This document shows, in pieces, positions 1 to 11,539 of a DNA stretch of 64,000 nucleotides. The notes beneath the pieces were generated by a model. The model was not told the origin of the DNA. It searched no databases and saw only the letters and a list, made by a program, of their open reading frames with translations. The position numbers and the translations under genes were made by a program. Position 1 is the stretch's first letter. Each line of letters starts with the position of its first letter. Source of the stretch: Xestospongia bergquistia (lineage: Eukaryota > Porifera > Demospongiae > Haplosclerida > Petrosiidae); the NCBI GenBank assembly GCA_963965975.1, contig OZ014416.1, positions 8,474,432 to 8,538,431 of the forward strand, given 5' to 3'.

Positions 1-401
1 ATCCCTTCTAGAAATGTACAGGTTATTTATAGTATATAACAATATAGAGAGTACAGTAGTCTAATGGTAGAAAATTATCCATTACATATTATTAGTAGAA
101 TAAAGCAGAGCTAGCAAAACAAAGTAAGAGAATGTGGAAAATTTTCTAATAAAATTAAGTTATTATTATTTATACATTATTGGATCTGTATTATTAGAGA
201 CACATTAACTTTATTGTAAGTTATCAATGTATTATTAACATGAATGAAGTTGAAGAAGTCAATTAATAAACTGATAATTAATATTAATTAAAATTAGGTT
301 ATTGCTATTCATACCTCATTGGCTCTTTGGTTTAACCCTTGAAGAGACACCCTCCATTGAAAGTCATGTATATATTATAATATGTGTATTACTATTTTCA
401 G

Positions 402-2147
402 AACTATGATTTACCTCTTCTCAATGCTGCTAAAGATGGAGACCTAGAGGGAGTGATGTTAGCTCTTAAGAATGAAGCAGATGTCAATTATAGAGAGAAT
501 GTTAGTTTTAAATAATAATATTGTATCAGGTATAAATGTTTTTCAATAAAATTAGTAAAATGTACTTAATACATCTAATTGATATTAAAAACAGGTTAAT
601 AATTAATGACATCTCAAACTAGCAATGTTTTGTTATATTAATAATTGGTGAACATAATTCGACTGTTTAGTGAAATGAAAAATTTTATTTACTATAAAAT
701 GATGATTCATAATAAAAGAAGTAATTAAATGTTATATGTGACATACCTCTATATCAGAATAAATATTAGAATATCTTTTAATGAGTACTGATATTAATAT
801 TGTACTAGTCAGTTTTACCTATAATAATTAATTTCTGTAGGATCACTGGACACCCCTACATTGGGCCTCATATAAAGGTCATACTGAGATAGTACAGTTA
901 CTCTTAAAATATAATGCTGATCCCAATATTTGTGACAAGGTTGGTGTGTATTGTGTATAGAATAGATATTATATGTACTACATAGTATTAAGTCTATATC
1001 ATACTAGTACAGGATATATAGTGTATAGTGTGAGTTTGTGATACAGTTTGTTAGTTTTGTATTATTCAATGTGTAGGATCAGTGGACAGCTCTACATTGG
1101 GTCTCATATAAAGGTCATACTGAGATAATCCAGTTACTCTTACAACATCACGCAGATCCCAATATTTGTAACAAGGTCAGTGTGTATTGTGTATAGATAT
1201 TGTTGTATGTACTACATAGTATTAAGTCTATATCATACTAGTACAGGATATATAGTGTATAGACTGAGTTAGTGATATAATTGATGTTAATATTGTACTA
1301 GTCAATGTAACTTATTATAATTAATTTCTATAGGATCAGCAGACACCTCTATATGTGGCCTCAAGTAATGATCATGGTGAGATAGTCCAGTTACTCTTAA
1401 AATATAATGCTGATCCCAATATTTGTGACAAGGTTGGTGTGTATTGTGTATAGAATAGATGTTGTATGTACTGCATAGTATTATGTTTATATCATACTAG
1501 TACAGGATATATAGTGTATAGTGTGAGTTAGTGATACAGTTTGTTAGTTTTGTATTATTCAATGTGTAGGATCAGTGGACAGCTCTACATTGGGTCTCAT
1601 ATAAAGGTCTTACTGAGATAGTCCAGTTACTCTTACAACATCACGCAGATCCCAATATTTGTAACAAGGTCAGTGTGTATTGTGTATAGATATTGTTGTA
1701 TGTACTACATAGTATTAAGTCTATATCATACTAGTACAGGATATACAGTGTATAGACTGAGTTAGTGATATAATTGATGTTAATGTTGTACTAGTCAATG
1801 TAACTTGTAACAATTTCTACAGGGTCAGGAGACTGCTCTACATTGGGCCTCATATAAAGGTCATACTGAAATTGTGCAGTTACTCTTACAACAACAAGCT
1901 GGTCCTAACATTTGTGATATGGTTAGTATTAGACTCATTTTGTTGATAATTTACTTTTGTTAGTATGGTGAAACTGCATTACATATTGCCTGCCGTGAGG
2001 GTCATCTTAATGTTATTAGATGTTTGCTATCTGAAGGAGCAGATGTAACTGTTAAGAATAATAATGGTAAGACTGCATTGAAAGAATGTCACTATACAAT
2101 CAGGAATGAAATTGTTAGTCTCTTTACCAAGTATAATCCAAAACGAG
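402..2147 (+). CDS. Gene A ankyrin-repeat exons (7)
   Basis: The first exon encodes a capping repeat ([18 protein letters not shown]...). Five 99-nt exons follow, each one 33-residue repeat of the form D-Q-x-T-x-L-x-x-A-S-x-x-x-H-x-E-I-V-Q-LLL, and then a longer 184-nt capping exon ([18 protein letters not shown]...). The 99-nt exons are phase 0 on both sides. The introns between repeats are near copies of one another and share motifs such as GTATGTACTACATAGTATTA. This is the shortest array of the five paralogues. Confidence 0.9.
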
Positions 2148-5100
2148 GTGAGAGTAATAATTAACAACACTACACACTTACACAATATCTTATTATTATA
2201 TAGTTTTGGAAGATGTGTCTAAGTGGAATATTGAAAATGTTGAAGAAGACCAGGTCTTTGAGAAAAAAGAGCATGGAGTCATGTTAGTCATTCCACCATC
2301 AGCTGTAGAGAAGAAAAAAGAAGTTAAAACTGAAGTTAAGGTTGTTGCACCTGAGGAAACAGATATCATTCTCCCTCCTGATGTTGAGCTTGTGAGCTGT
2401 TTCTATAAAATTGGAACAACTGGAAAATTTTCAAAACCTATTGAACTTTATCTTCAACATAATGTTGAACTGACATCACAAGAAGAATGTAAAGAGTTAG
2501 CCTTTATAAAAGCTAAAGGTCCACCACCTTATAAATTTGAGTTGTTGCCCACTGATGTACAAGAGTTTAGACCTTATGACAACTCTGGAGTTGTTAGACT
2601 CTGTGATTTCTGTCGATTTGCGGTAGTTAAGAGAAAGTTTCAAAAACTAAAGAGTGCTCTAGTCCGACAACTATCTTGCAGTTATATAGTGACAGTTTTT
2701 GTCAAGCAGATGATGAAATCTTGTTGGGAAATACATGCAGTAGTCACAAAGAATCTTGGACCTTTCTTAAAGGTATATTTGACAAATAATGAAAAGATTT
2801 ATGCTTTTATCATTGGAAGTTTTAAAAGATTTTTATATTATTCATAATATATTCTTGTATTTGTTAGAGAGTAAAGACTGAGGCTTGTTTTGAAAGTTGG
2901 AAGAGAATAGAACCAGTCTCTTTTTTCTTTGACCCTGCCATTAATGAAGTGACAATTACTAATGAGTACTATGAGATTAAGCCAATGATCAAACCATTTA
3001 AAGTAAATGATTTAGTTGATATTGTGACTTTGTTATATTTATTGTATTAAAGGTCTCTAAGGAAGTAGTTGATAAATGTCAACCTGATACTGCCCTGCCT
3101 TATTTAAAATTTAAAGCCTTTCTTAAAGATGATAAAGAGGTTACTGACCTTGAGCTCAGTTTTAAAGGAATGAGAGAAGAGACAAGTTTAGTGATTCCTA
3201 GTTATGATTTGCAACAAATAAAAGGTATGGAAATTAGACAATTAAAACCTCTTTAATTAATATATGCATAATTTAATATATAATAATATATAATAGATAA
3301 TAAATGACTTTCCAAGAATAATTTATTTTTATGTAGAACTACCTGCTTCTCCATCACCTACTACTACTAGTCTTTCTACTAGTCAACCTAGTACTACCAG
3401 TAATCCTTCTCATTCCAGTATGAAATCTTCATGTCAAGCGAAAATTTCAAATGACTTATTAGGTGAGCCATTGAAGTGGAAATAAAATGAAAAGATTATT
3501 CTTTCACATTATATAAATATATTGTTATTATATAAAGCCATTTTCTTCATTAGGTAAGGAACCAAAGAAGCATCACCTGATGACATTACTTCATCCAATT
3601 AAGTATGAGTGGGATATTATTGGTGGACAACTTGGTGTACCAGATGTTTATATAAAATGCACTTTTGAGGAACGTCAACATACCAGAAAACTCTCTGAAG
3701 TCCTTCAGGTCTGGATAGATAATAGAACTCGTCTGGTTTGTTGGCAAACAATTATTACTGTTGTAGAAGAGCCACCTGTAGAAAACAAGGTAGTAGCTGA
3801 TGATATATATCAATTCTTAATAAGACCAGGTATTCAGAATGAATATCTATCTTCTCATCATCATACTGGTAAAATAAAATTTTATTATGTAAATAAATGT
3901 TGTTATTAATATTGTTATAACTCTAGATCAGCTGATCACTACATTTAATTCTCCACCTCCAATTACACCAAAATCTGCTAAGAAGAAAGGTACTAGAATA
4001 ATCTATTTCTGTATGCTCCTGGAGAGTGAATGATCAATGTTTTTTTTTCTAGTGGAAATAGATGAAATGGAACAAGAAGCTCCATTACAATCATCTAATC
4101 CTATTGGAGTAAGAACTATTTTAAAAACTATCAAAATGTCTTTATCTTTCTTAGTTTGCTGCTCATTGTCTTCATAAACAAGCTAAACAATGGGAGGAGA
4201 AAGATAATGATATGATAGTAGCTACTAAACGAATGGCCAGACTGATGATGAAAATGTCAAAATTTGCCAAGTAAGTGTCATAAAATGAAATGTGTACTTT
4301 AGTTAACTTATATGTATGTTTTACTTATAAACTGATTTTTTATTGGATTTATATGTACAACATACAAGTATATCTGTAGTTATAGAATTATGCTCTAACT
4401 AATGGTCTATTTTATATTTTGATTATCTTTCTTTTATAGAGATGAAGAAGGCGATGTCACTTCTAAAGAAGATTTTATACAAACAGCTAAACTTATTGTC
4501 AAAGAGAGTAAAGAGGTTGTTGATATAGCAACAAAAGTTGTTGAAGTTTGTACAGACACACAACTGAAAAATGTGAGTTAATTGATAGATTGTACATACA
4601 TAAAGTAATTTTAATTATTAATAATATATGCAGTGATTGATTGATTATAAAATTTATAATTTGTGAGCATTTCTGATTAAATTGATTAGTCATGATAATA
4701 GGGAAAGCAGTGTTATTTACACTTGATATATAACTGTTTATAAACTTCTTTTTCAACTAGTTTTGTATTTTCTATACAGACTCTATCACAAGTTATTGAT
4801 GGTATTCCAACCTATGCTACTCAACTCAAAATTAATGTTGATGTACATGGAAGAAGAGGAGGAGATAGTATGTTATAAATTGTGAAGTATTAACATTCAA
4901 TGATTGATATAATCCACTAAACAAAGAATTTATTTTTGATATGATCAATCTTAGCTACAATAAAATACCTTAAAATAAAGCTAATAATTTTAAAAGCTTA
5001 TAATTGGTTAAAGACTCCAAAGAAATAACTTGATTATTTACATATTATCATCACTGTTATGAACTCAGTCTGCAAATGTCAAAGTACAGTTCATTTATAT

Positions 5101-5445
5101 TAAGTTATTATGTACATATCCTGTATAAACTTGAGAGAATACCTATATTGTAAATTGTTATAGTTAGTATATAGTTATTATATAATTACTAGTTTATTAT
5201 TATATTATAATAGTACATGTGTCTTTATTATAATGTATTTTACATGTAATATTTATTATATGTACTTAATTTATTTTACAGATCCAGAGGGAGATAAGGA
5301 AGCTACTAAATTGTTGACAGTTAATGCTGAGAATCTTATGACTGCTGTGAGTGTAGTACTTAATACTACAGAGAGTGCTTTAATAAAAGTACCTCCAGAA
5401 GCTTGTGCACATTTGACTGGTCTAAGCTGGATCAAAAAATCATAA
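402..5445 (+). CDS. Gene A: ANK-ZU5-UPA-Death-vinculin-tail protein (5' exon outside window)
   Basis: Multi-exon gene. The window opens in its first intron, because bases 1-401 match intron 1 of B, D and F. Exons seen: 402-500, 841-939, 1077-1175, 1334-1432, 1570-1668, 1823-1921, 1964-2147, 2204-2772, 2868-3002, 3053-3224, 3337-3462, 3554-3868, 3927-3989, 4053-4108, 4155-4270, 4440-4572, 4780-4867, 5282-5445. All junctions are GT-AG and phases match; the sum is 2715 nt, giving 904 codons plus stop TAA. Domains in order: seven ANK exons, ZU5, UPA-like, Ser/Thr/Pro linker (3337-3462), Death domain, one Pro-rich exon, acidic hinge, vinculin-like tail. By family knowledge ANK binds ligands, ZU5-UPA-DD is the supramodule of ankyrins, UNC5 and PIDD, and vinculin tail binds F-actin. 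A cytoplasmic adaptor linking Death-fold signalling to actin is inference. No signal peptide or membrane segment is visible in the part present. Confidence 0.85.
2204..3224 (+). CDS. Gene A ZU5 domain and UPA-like segment
   Basis: Three exons: 2204-2772, 2868-3002, 3053-3224. The first carries the ZU5 hallmarks: [11 protein letters not shown], then E-V-K-V-V-A-P-E-E, the [12 protein letters not shown] strand, and the final strand [13 protein letters not shown]. Where self-cleaving ZU5/FIIND proteins have H-F-S this copy reads D-F-C, so neither the His nor the Ser is present and autoproteolysis is not expected. The following segment ([10 protein letters not shown] ... [11 protein letters not shown]) sits where UPA lies in UNC5 and ankyrin. 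The UPA call rests on position and weak resemblance of its last strands. Subtype I, as in gene D (ends [15 protein letters not shown]). Confidence 0.75.
3554..3868 (+). CDS. Gene A Death domain exon
   Basis: One exon encodes the whole domain: [17 protein letters not shown], then [31 protein letters not shown], and a last helix ending in YQFL. The spacing of Trp, Leu and Ile and the W-I-D and C-W-x-T-I pattern are those of invertebrate Death domains found next to ankyrin repeats. It probably makes homotypic contacts with other Death domains. Subtype I, shared with B and D. It is preceded by a Ser/Thr/Pro-rich exon (3337-3462) that is shorter than in the paralogues. Confidence 0.8.
3927..5445 (+). 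CDS. Gene A proline-rich hinge and vinculin-like tail
   Basis: Exons: Pro-rich 3927-3989 ([13 protein letters not shown]), acidic hinge 4053-4108 ([11 protein letters not shown]), tail 4155-4270, 4440-4572, 4780-4867, 5282-5445. The tail of about 166 residues matches vinculin tail in order: [33 protein letters not shown], a charged helix with [47 protein letters not shown], and a C-terminal SWIKKS where vinculin has its Trp near the end. Vinculin's further C-terminal arm is missing. Subtype I. Only one Pro-rich exon is left here, fused directly to the intron that follows the third Pro-rich exon in D and F. Confidence 0.85.
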
Positions 5446-6119
5446 TGAACTAACAAACATGATTAATTGCTATTCTATTTGTGTTTATATTTTATATTAC
5501 CTTTAAGTTGTGTCTGTAGTTTGTTATATATATAATATTTTTTATTTATTGTGTAGTTTTATTAACCATTGTAGTTATGACATATGCTATGAATTCTTGT
5601 CTATTTTTGGGAAAATTCAAACAGAAGTTTAGTTCTAAATATTATACATGAACTATAAAGGACCTTACTAAAGTGTATGAATATATTCTGTAGTATATAC
5701 TAGTTTGGGTAAGAATCAAAAGAGTCAATGTCTCAAATATATAGTACTTCATATATTAAGTATACACTGTAACTACAAGACATTATGTGAGTGGGTGGTT
5801 TGATTATCAATGATATGTGGGTGTGGTTCAAACTGTAACCTTGTATTATGCATCTACCAGCAGATTACAACTAGGGTTCACTCAATCTCAGAAGGAATCC
5901 ACAGAATTAATGGATAATACAAGTATTTGTTGTATTATTATTGAAGGCACTTGCCCAATGGCTAACTTAGTTTGAAGTTATCATTGTAAACTCAAGTTAG
6001 TGTGGCTCACAGAAAAACTGTGAATTACTTTTTTCATTTGCAGTGAATCTACTCTTCCTTCTAAAGTTACTCAAGTTTTACTTCTCCTGTTTCTGCGTCT
6101 CTCTCTTTAGCCACAGCAC
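5446..6119 (+). other. Gene A 3' flank with dispersed module
   Basis: No coding exon is seen. From about 5790 to 6000 lies a module (GTGAGTGGGTGG ... GGATAATACAAGTATTTG ... GCTAACTTAGTTTGAAG) found a few hundred bases after the stop of most genes here (A, second tail, B, E, F; partly D; also near 26925). It is either a conserved 3' flank copied with the genes or an old dispersed repeat. Confidence 0.6.
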
Positions 6120-6527
6120 CTGATATCACAATAATCACATTGGAAAAGGTATATATGCATTCATCTATATCTCTATTTGTCCATTTGATTATCTACATGT
6201 CCATTAATTCTCTATGTATCCATTTTAGGGTATGAGTGGTTTTTTTTAATAAAGAAAAAGGAACAGTTCAATATATTGGTCATACTGACTTTGCTCCAGG
6301 GGTGTGGCTTGGAGTGGAATTTCGAAAACCAAGTCAGTTTCCTTTACTTTTATATATCTCTCTCTCTCTCACTCTCTCTCTCTCTTTCTCTAGGTGGTAA
6401 AAATGATGGCAGTGTTAATAGTAAATGTTACTTTTCCTGTAAACCAAATTATGGTATTTTTGTTGAACCTGAAAAGGCAACACATCGTGGTATTAACTGT
6501 GCCAAGTTACTAAAAATAGACAAATAG
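6120..6527 (+). pseudogene. CAP-Gly domain exons, copy 1 (frameshifted)
   Basis: Pieces of a CAP-Gly domain, the microtubule/EB-protein binding module of CLIP and dynactin. The exon ending at 6148 gives ATAPDITIITLEK. Exon 6229-6332 gives GMS... then GTVQYIGHTDFAPGVWLGVE. Exon 6394-6527 gives GKNDGSV, YFSCKPNYGIFVEPEKA and HRGINCAKLLKIDK before a stop. A run of eight T near 6241 adds one base compared with the copy at 27284, shifting the frame. No upstream start or further exons were found, so I call it a decayed gene fragment. A (CT)n tract fills its last intron. Confidence 0.65.
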
Positions 6528-7097
6528 TTACTATTAATAGTTACAGGTCATATGTTATGATGACATCATACAGTCTCATGTCTTGTCAGTTCAGTTGTAT
6601 TTTATTTTATTCCTTCTTTAACTGTTTGTATTTAACATGTCATGTCAATGTATTTAATTGATGTATTTTATTATTAGCAATCAATATGAACTATAGCTCA
6701 TAACTTATAGTACTTATTTCCTCACACTTAAATACAGTATATTAATGTATATATTAAATGTGTGGAGGTAAGTATGTTCACTGTGTTTGTGAAGCGCTTT
6801 GAGTGGCCAATTTTATGAAATTCAGAACAACACATGAGAATCAACCTCTATTATAAACTGTGTCCCACCCCAGGTGTCTTTGAATATTATTAATGTTGTC
6901 TATCACTAGTGATTGTTTTCCTATGAATATGATATGACAGTTTCTGTCCAAGTTGAGAAGAGCCACCCAGACATGTGAATAACTTTGCCATTTTATGTGC
7001 AACAACCTCCTTTGTACTGATCTTAGTCTCTTTCTCTTAGGCATCTTCACGAACACGAGAAAACGTGGTGTGTTCACATGATATGCATGTGAAGAAA

Positions 7098-7296
7098 TGT
7101 GACCTGATTTGCAAAAAGGGACCACTTCTGTCAAAACATTTGTGACCTTATTTGTGAATAAACTACTGTTAAAAACATCTCAAACATCTCAGTTTTGTAT
7201 ACATACAGTTGCTATATATCCATAACTATTCTACATGTATGCAAAACTGTTTTTTGATATGTAATAACAGTGGCTTTTTTTGCAAATCAGGTCACA
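7098..7296. repeat. ~200-bp inverted-repeat element, copy 1
   Basis: Begins TGTGACCTGATTTGCAAAAAG and ends with the near reverse complement (CTTTTTTTGCAAATCAGGTCACA form). A second nested inverted pair (CAGTTTTGTATACAT / ATGTATGCAAAACTG) lies inside. This could be a small non-autonomous DNA transposon or a hairpin-forming repeat. I could not define target-site duplications. Confidence 0.6.
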
Positions 7297-7379
7297 AATA
7301 ATGAGTAAACTTAAAATGTACTTCAGTGCATTTAATAGGAGAGGAAATGCCTCACCTGACATTCCATGGACAAACACTT

Positions 7380-7474
7380 TTTTTTAACGAAGAGCAGAGT
7401 ATAGTCACTTCCGTAGCATTTATTACATTTTACAGCTTCTCTGGAATAGTTTGCCCATAGATATTGGACCTGAC
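7380..7474 (+). promoter_or_regulatory. Promoter-like fragment upstream of free vinculin-tail cassette
   Basis: Matches the stretch just upstream of the 5' leaders of B (about 11080-11176) and D (about 29450-29545), including CACTTCCGTAGC at 7406, and stops abruptly at a junction at 7474/7475. Right of the junction the sequence becomes the intron before a Pro-rich exon. It may still drive the cassette below. The ACTTCC core resembles an ETS-family site. Promoter activity is inference from position alone. Confidence 0.35.
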
Positions 7475-7525
7475 GGATACTGGGATACATACATTTTTCA
7501 TTTGTTTGTCATTATAGGTCGCTCT

Positions 7526-9135
7526 ATGTCTACTGCTATTCATCCTCCAATTGCACCAAAACCCTCTACAAAGAAAGGTACACAATAGACTTATAAATAC
7601 TTATTCATAATTTATTACTGTAGGCCGTCCTTTATCTTATCCTCCTCCTCCTATTGCACCAAAACCTACTAAAAAGAAAGGTACTAGAATAATTTATTTC
7701 TGTATGCTCCTGGAGAGTGAATGATCAATGTTTTTTTTCTAGTGGAGATAGATGAAATGGAACAAGAAGCTCCATTACAATCATCTAATCCTATTGGAGT
7801 AAGAACTATTTTAAAAACTATCAAAATGTCTTTATCTTTCTTAGTTTGCTGCTCATTGTCTTCATAAACAAGCTAAACAATGGGAGGAGAAAGATAATGA
7901 TATGATAGTAGCTACTAAACGAATGGCCAGACTGATGATGAAAATGTCAAAATTTGCCAAGTAAGTGTCATAAAATGGAATGTGTACTTTAGTTAACTTA
8001 TATGTATGTTTTACTTATAAACTGATTTTTTATTGGATTTATATGTACAACATACAAGTATATCTGTAGTTATAGAATTATGCTCTAACTAATGGTCTAT
8101 TTTATATTTTGATTATCTTTCTTTTATAGAGATGAAGAAGGCGATGTCACTTCTAAAGAAGATTTTATACAAACAGCTAAACTTATTGTCAAAGAGAGTA
8201 AAGAGGTTGTTGATATAGCAACAAAAGTTGTTGAAGTTTGTACAGACACACAACTGAAAAATGTGAGTTAATTGATAGATTGTACATACATAAAGTAATT
8301 TTAATTATTAATAATATATGCAGTGATTGATTGATTATAAAATTTATAATTTGTGAGCATTTCTGATTAAATTGATTAGTCATGATAATAGGGAAAGCAG
8401 TGTTATTTACACTTGATATATAACTGTTTATAAACTTCTTTTTCAACTAGTTTTGTATTTTCTATACAGACTCTATCACAAGTTATTGATGGTATTCCAA
8501 CCTATGCTACTCAACTCAAAATTAATGTTGATGTACATGGAAGAAGAGGAGGAGATAGTATGTTATAAATTGTGAAGTATTAACATTCAATGATTGATAT
8601 AATCCACTAAACAAAGAATTTATTTTTGATATGATCAATCTTAGCTACAATAAAATACCTTAAAATAAAGCTAATAATTTTAAAAGCTTATAATTGGTTA
8701 AAGACTCCAAAGAAATAACTTGATTATTTACATATTATCATCACTGTTATGAACTCAGTCTGCAAATGTCAAAGTACAGTTCATTTATATTAAGTTATTA
8801 TGTACATATCCTGTATAAACTTGAGAGAATACCTATATTGTAAATTGTTATAGTTAGTATATAGTTATTATATAATTACTAGTTTATTATTATATTATAA
8901 TAGTACATGTGTCTTTATTATAATGTATTTTACATGTAATATTTATTATATGTACTTAATTTATTTTACAGATCCAGAGGGAGATAAGGAAGCTACTAAA
9001 TTGTTGACAGTTAATGCTGAGAATCTTATGACTGCTGTGAGTGTAGTACTTAATACTACAGAGAGTGCTTTAATAAAAGTACCTCCAGAAGCTCGTGCAC
9101 ATTTGACTGGTCTAAGCTGGATCAAAAAATCATAA
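7526..9135 (+). CDS. Duplicated proline-rich plus vinculin-tail cassette (possible mini-gene or alternative 3' end of A)
   Basis: Exons: 7518-7577 (in-frame ATG at 7526; [18 protein letters not shown]), 7624-7680 ([18 protein letters not shown]), hinge 7743-7798, tail 7845-7960, 8130-8262, 8470-8557, 8972-9135. It is almost identical to the tail of gene A, differing for example by Arg instead of Cys in the last exon. All frames are open. From the ATG it would give 221 aa, a free vinculin tail. Its first exon is in the same phase as gene A's Pro-rich exon, so A could also splice from 3989 to 7518 and skip its first tail. No ANK, ZU5 or Death exon precedes it in this copy. Which use is real needs transcript data. 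Confidence 0.65.
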
Positions 9136-9809
9136 TGAACTAACAAACATGATTAATTGCTATTCTATTTGTGTTTATATTTTATATTACCTTTAAGTTG
9201 TGTCTGTAGTTTGTTATATATATAATATTTTTTATTTATTGTGTAGTTTTATTAACCATTGTAGTTATGACATATGCTATGAATTCTTGTCTATTTTTGG
9301 GAAAATTCAAACAGAAGTTTAGTTCTAAATATTATACATGAACTATAAAGGACCTTACTAAAGTGTATGAATATATTCTGTAGTATATACTAGTTTGGGT
9401 AAGAATCAAAAGAGTCAATGTCTCAAATATATAGTACTTCATATATTAAGTATACACTGTAACTACAAGACATTATGTGAGTGGGTGGTTTGATTATCAA
9501 TGATATGTGGGTGTGGTTCAAACTGTAACCTTGTATTATGCATCTACCAGCAGATTACAACTAGGGTTCACTCAATCTCAGAAGGAATCCACAGAATTAA
9601 TGGATAATACAAGTATTTGTTGTATTATTATTGAAGGCACTTGCCCAATGGCTAACTTAGTTTGAAGTTATCATTGTAAACTCAAGTTAGTGTGGCTCAC
9701 AGAAAAACTGTGAATTACTTTTTTCATTTGCAGTGAATCTACTCTTCCTTCTAAAGTTACTCAAGTTTTACTTCTCCTGTTTCTGCGTCTCTCTCTTTAG
9801 CCACAGCAC

Positions 9810-10217
9810 CTGATATCACAATAATCACATTGGAAAAGGTATATATGCATTCATCTATATCTCTATTTGTCCATTTGATTATCTACATGTCCATTAATTC
9901 TCTATGTATCCATTTTAGGGTATGAGTGGTTTTTTTTAATAAAGAAAAAGGAACAGTTCAATATATTGGTCATACTGACTTTGCTCCAGGGGTGTGGCTT
10001 GGAGTGGAATTTCGAAAACCAAGTCAGTTTCCTTTACTTTTATATCTCTCTCTCTCTCTCACTCTCTCTCTCTCTTTCTCTAGGTGGTAAAAATGATGGC
10101 AGTGTTAATAGTAAATGTTACTTTTCCTGTAAACCAAATTATGGTATTTTTGTTGAACCTGAAAAGGCAACACATCGTGGTATTAACTGTGCCAAGTTAC
10201 TAAAAATAGACAAATAG
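9810..10217 (+). pseudogene. CAP-Gly domain exons, copy 2 (frameshifted)
   Basis: Same as the copy at 6120-6527, 3690 bp downstream: exons 9919-10022 and 10084-10217, with the same eight-T frameshift and a slightly different (CT)n tract. The shared lesion shows that the fragment was already broken before the 3.69-kb duplication. Confidence 0.65.
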
Positions 10218-11095
10218 TTACTATTAATAGTTACAGGTCATATGTTATGATGACATCATACAGTCTCATGTCTTGTCAGTTCAGTTGTATTTTATTTTAT
10301 TCCTTCTTTAACTGTTTGTATTTAACATGTCATGTCAATGTATTTAATTGATGTATTTTATTATTAGCAATCAATATGAACTATAGCTCATAACTTATAG
10401 TACTTATTTCCTCATATTTAAATACAGTATATTAATGTATATATTAAATGTGTGGAGGTAAGTATGTTCACTGTGTTTGTGAATCACTTTGAGTGGCCAA
10501 TTTTATTAAATTCAGAACAACACATGAGAATCATTTTTCATTAACCTCTATTATAAACTGTGTCCCACCCACAGGTGTCTTTGAATATTATTAATATTGT
10601 CTGTCACTAGTGATTGTTTTCCTATGAATATGATATGACAGTTTCTGTCCAAGTTGAGAAGAGCCACCCAGACATGTGAATAACTTTGCCATTTTATGTG
10701 CAACAACCTCCTTTATATGTGATCTTAGTCTCTTTCTCTTAGGCATCTTCACGAACATGAGAAAACGTGGTGTGTTCACATGATATGCATGTGAAGAAAT
10801 GTGACCTGATTTGCAAAAAGGGACCACTTCTGTCAAAATATTAGTGACCTTATTTGTGAATAAACTACTGTTAAAAACATCTCAAACATCTCAGTTTTGT
10901 ATACATACAGTTGCTATATATCCATAACTATTGTACATGTATGCAAAACTGTTTTTTGATATGTAATAACAGTGGCTTTTTTTGCAAATCAGGTCACAAA
11001 TAATGAGTAAACTTAAAATGTACTTCAGTGGATTTAATAGGAGAGGAAATGCCTCACCTGACATTCCATGGACAAACACCTTTTTTTAACGAAGG
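10218..11095. repeat. Gene-free flank with inverted-repeat element, copy 2 (10800-10998)
   Basis: Copy of 6528-7390. It contains the ~200-bp palindromic element at 10800-10998. No coding exon is seen. Confidence 0.6.
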
Positions 11096-11280
11096 GCAGA
11101 GTATAGTCACTTCCGTAGCATTTATTACATTTTACAGCTTCTCTGGAATAGTTTGCCCATAGATATTGGACCTGACAGCACTCTGAATATACTAGTTATT
11201 TAAAGAAGACTGAACAATGTGCTCTATTTCAAAAATTTGGAATAAAGAGATTGAACAAGAAATTTGACTATTTTGCAAGT
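11096..11280 (+). promoter_or_regulatory. Promoter-like region and leader of gene B
   Basis: Contains ACTTCCG at 11109 and then a block conserved with D and F (GAAGACTGAAC ... GAACAAGAAATTTGAC) that looks like a non-coding first exon. In B the downstream part of that exon (TGTGGCCTTGACAACTCTG in D and F) is deleted. The exon could instead use GCAA|GTAATG near 11278 as donor. Start site not determined. Confidence 0.35.
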
Positions 11281-11539
11281 AATGATATATAGGTTTGTTA
11301 GTAATGATATATAGGTATGATCATAGTAGTACAATACTGTGCCACTGATCATAATTCACTAATCACATTGTAGCCCTTCAATATAGAATATGAGCAGAAA
11401 CTTGTTAGCTATTTTTTCTGCTATTAGTAGCTATAATATGGTAATTGTTAATTTAATATTCATATACTGTCCACTTCTATAAAATGAATGGAGTATTTTT
11501 TAGGAACACATGTCAGAACTTTGTACCATATCTTAAAGT

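Larger units (their letters stand above)
3990..7680 (+). repeat. 3.69-kb tandem duplication, unit 1
   Basis: This stretch is repeated almost base for base 3690 bp downstream. It holds the acidic hinge and vinculin tail of gene A, the 3' flank, a CAP-Gly relic, a palindromic element, a promoter-like fragment and two Pro-rich exons. The left edge lies at the end of a Pro-rich exon, where AAGAAAGGTACTAG occurs in both partners, which fits unequal crossing-over between similar Pro-rich exons. Confidence 0.85.
7681..11176 (+). repeat. 3.69-kb tandem duplication, unit 2
   Basis: Second copy of the unit at 3990-7680, collinear with it at an offset of 3690 bp until a small insertion near 10530. It is the older arrangement at its right end, because it runs on into the leader of gene B. 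Confidence 0.85.

Noticed and set aside
2206-2847. ZU5 exon considered as a stand-alone gene starting at MEDVSK
   Set aside because: The Met codon arises only in the alternative intron/exon reading. The exon has an acceptor two bases upstream and joins the ANK cap exon in phase in all five genes, giving V-L-E-D-V (I-L-E-D-V in D).
4499-4756. Minus-strand open frames over tail exons and introns (also 8189-8446, 39955-40149, 59622-59816)
   Set aside because: They lie antisense to the vinculin-tail exon and its intron and repeat only because the gene is duplicated. AT-rich composition, no domain, no splice logic.
6841-7134. Minus-strand frame repeated at 10591-10836 and 28960-29232
   Set aside because: Frames differ between copies and contain indels that shift them. 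The repeat is duplicated flank plus palindromic element, with no recognisable protein.
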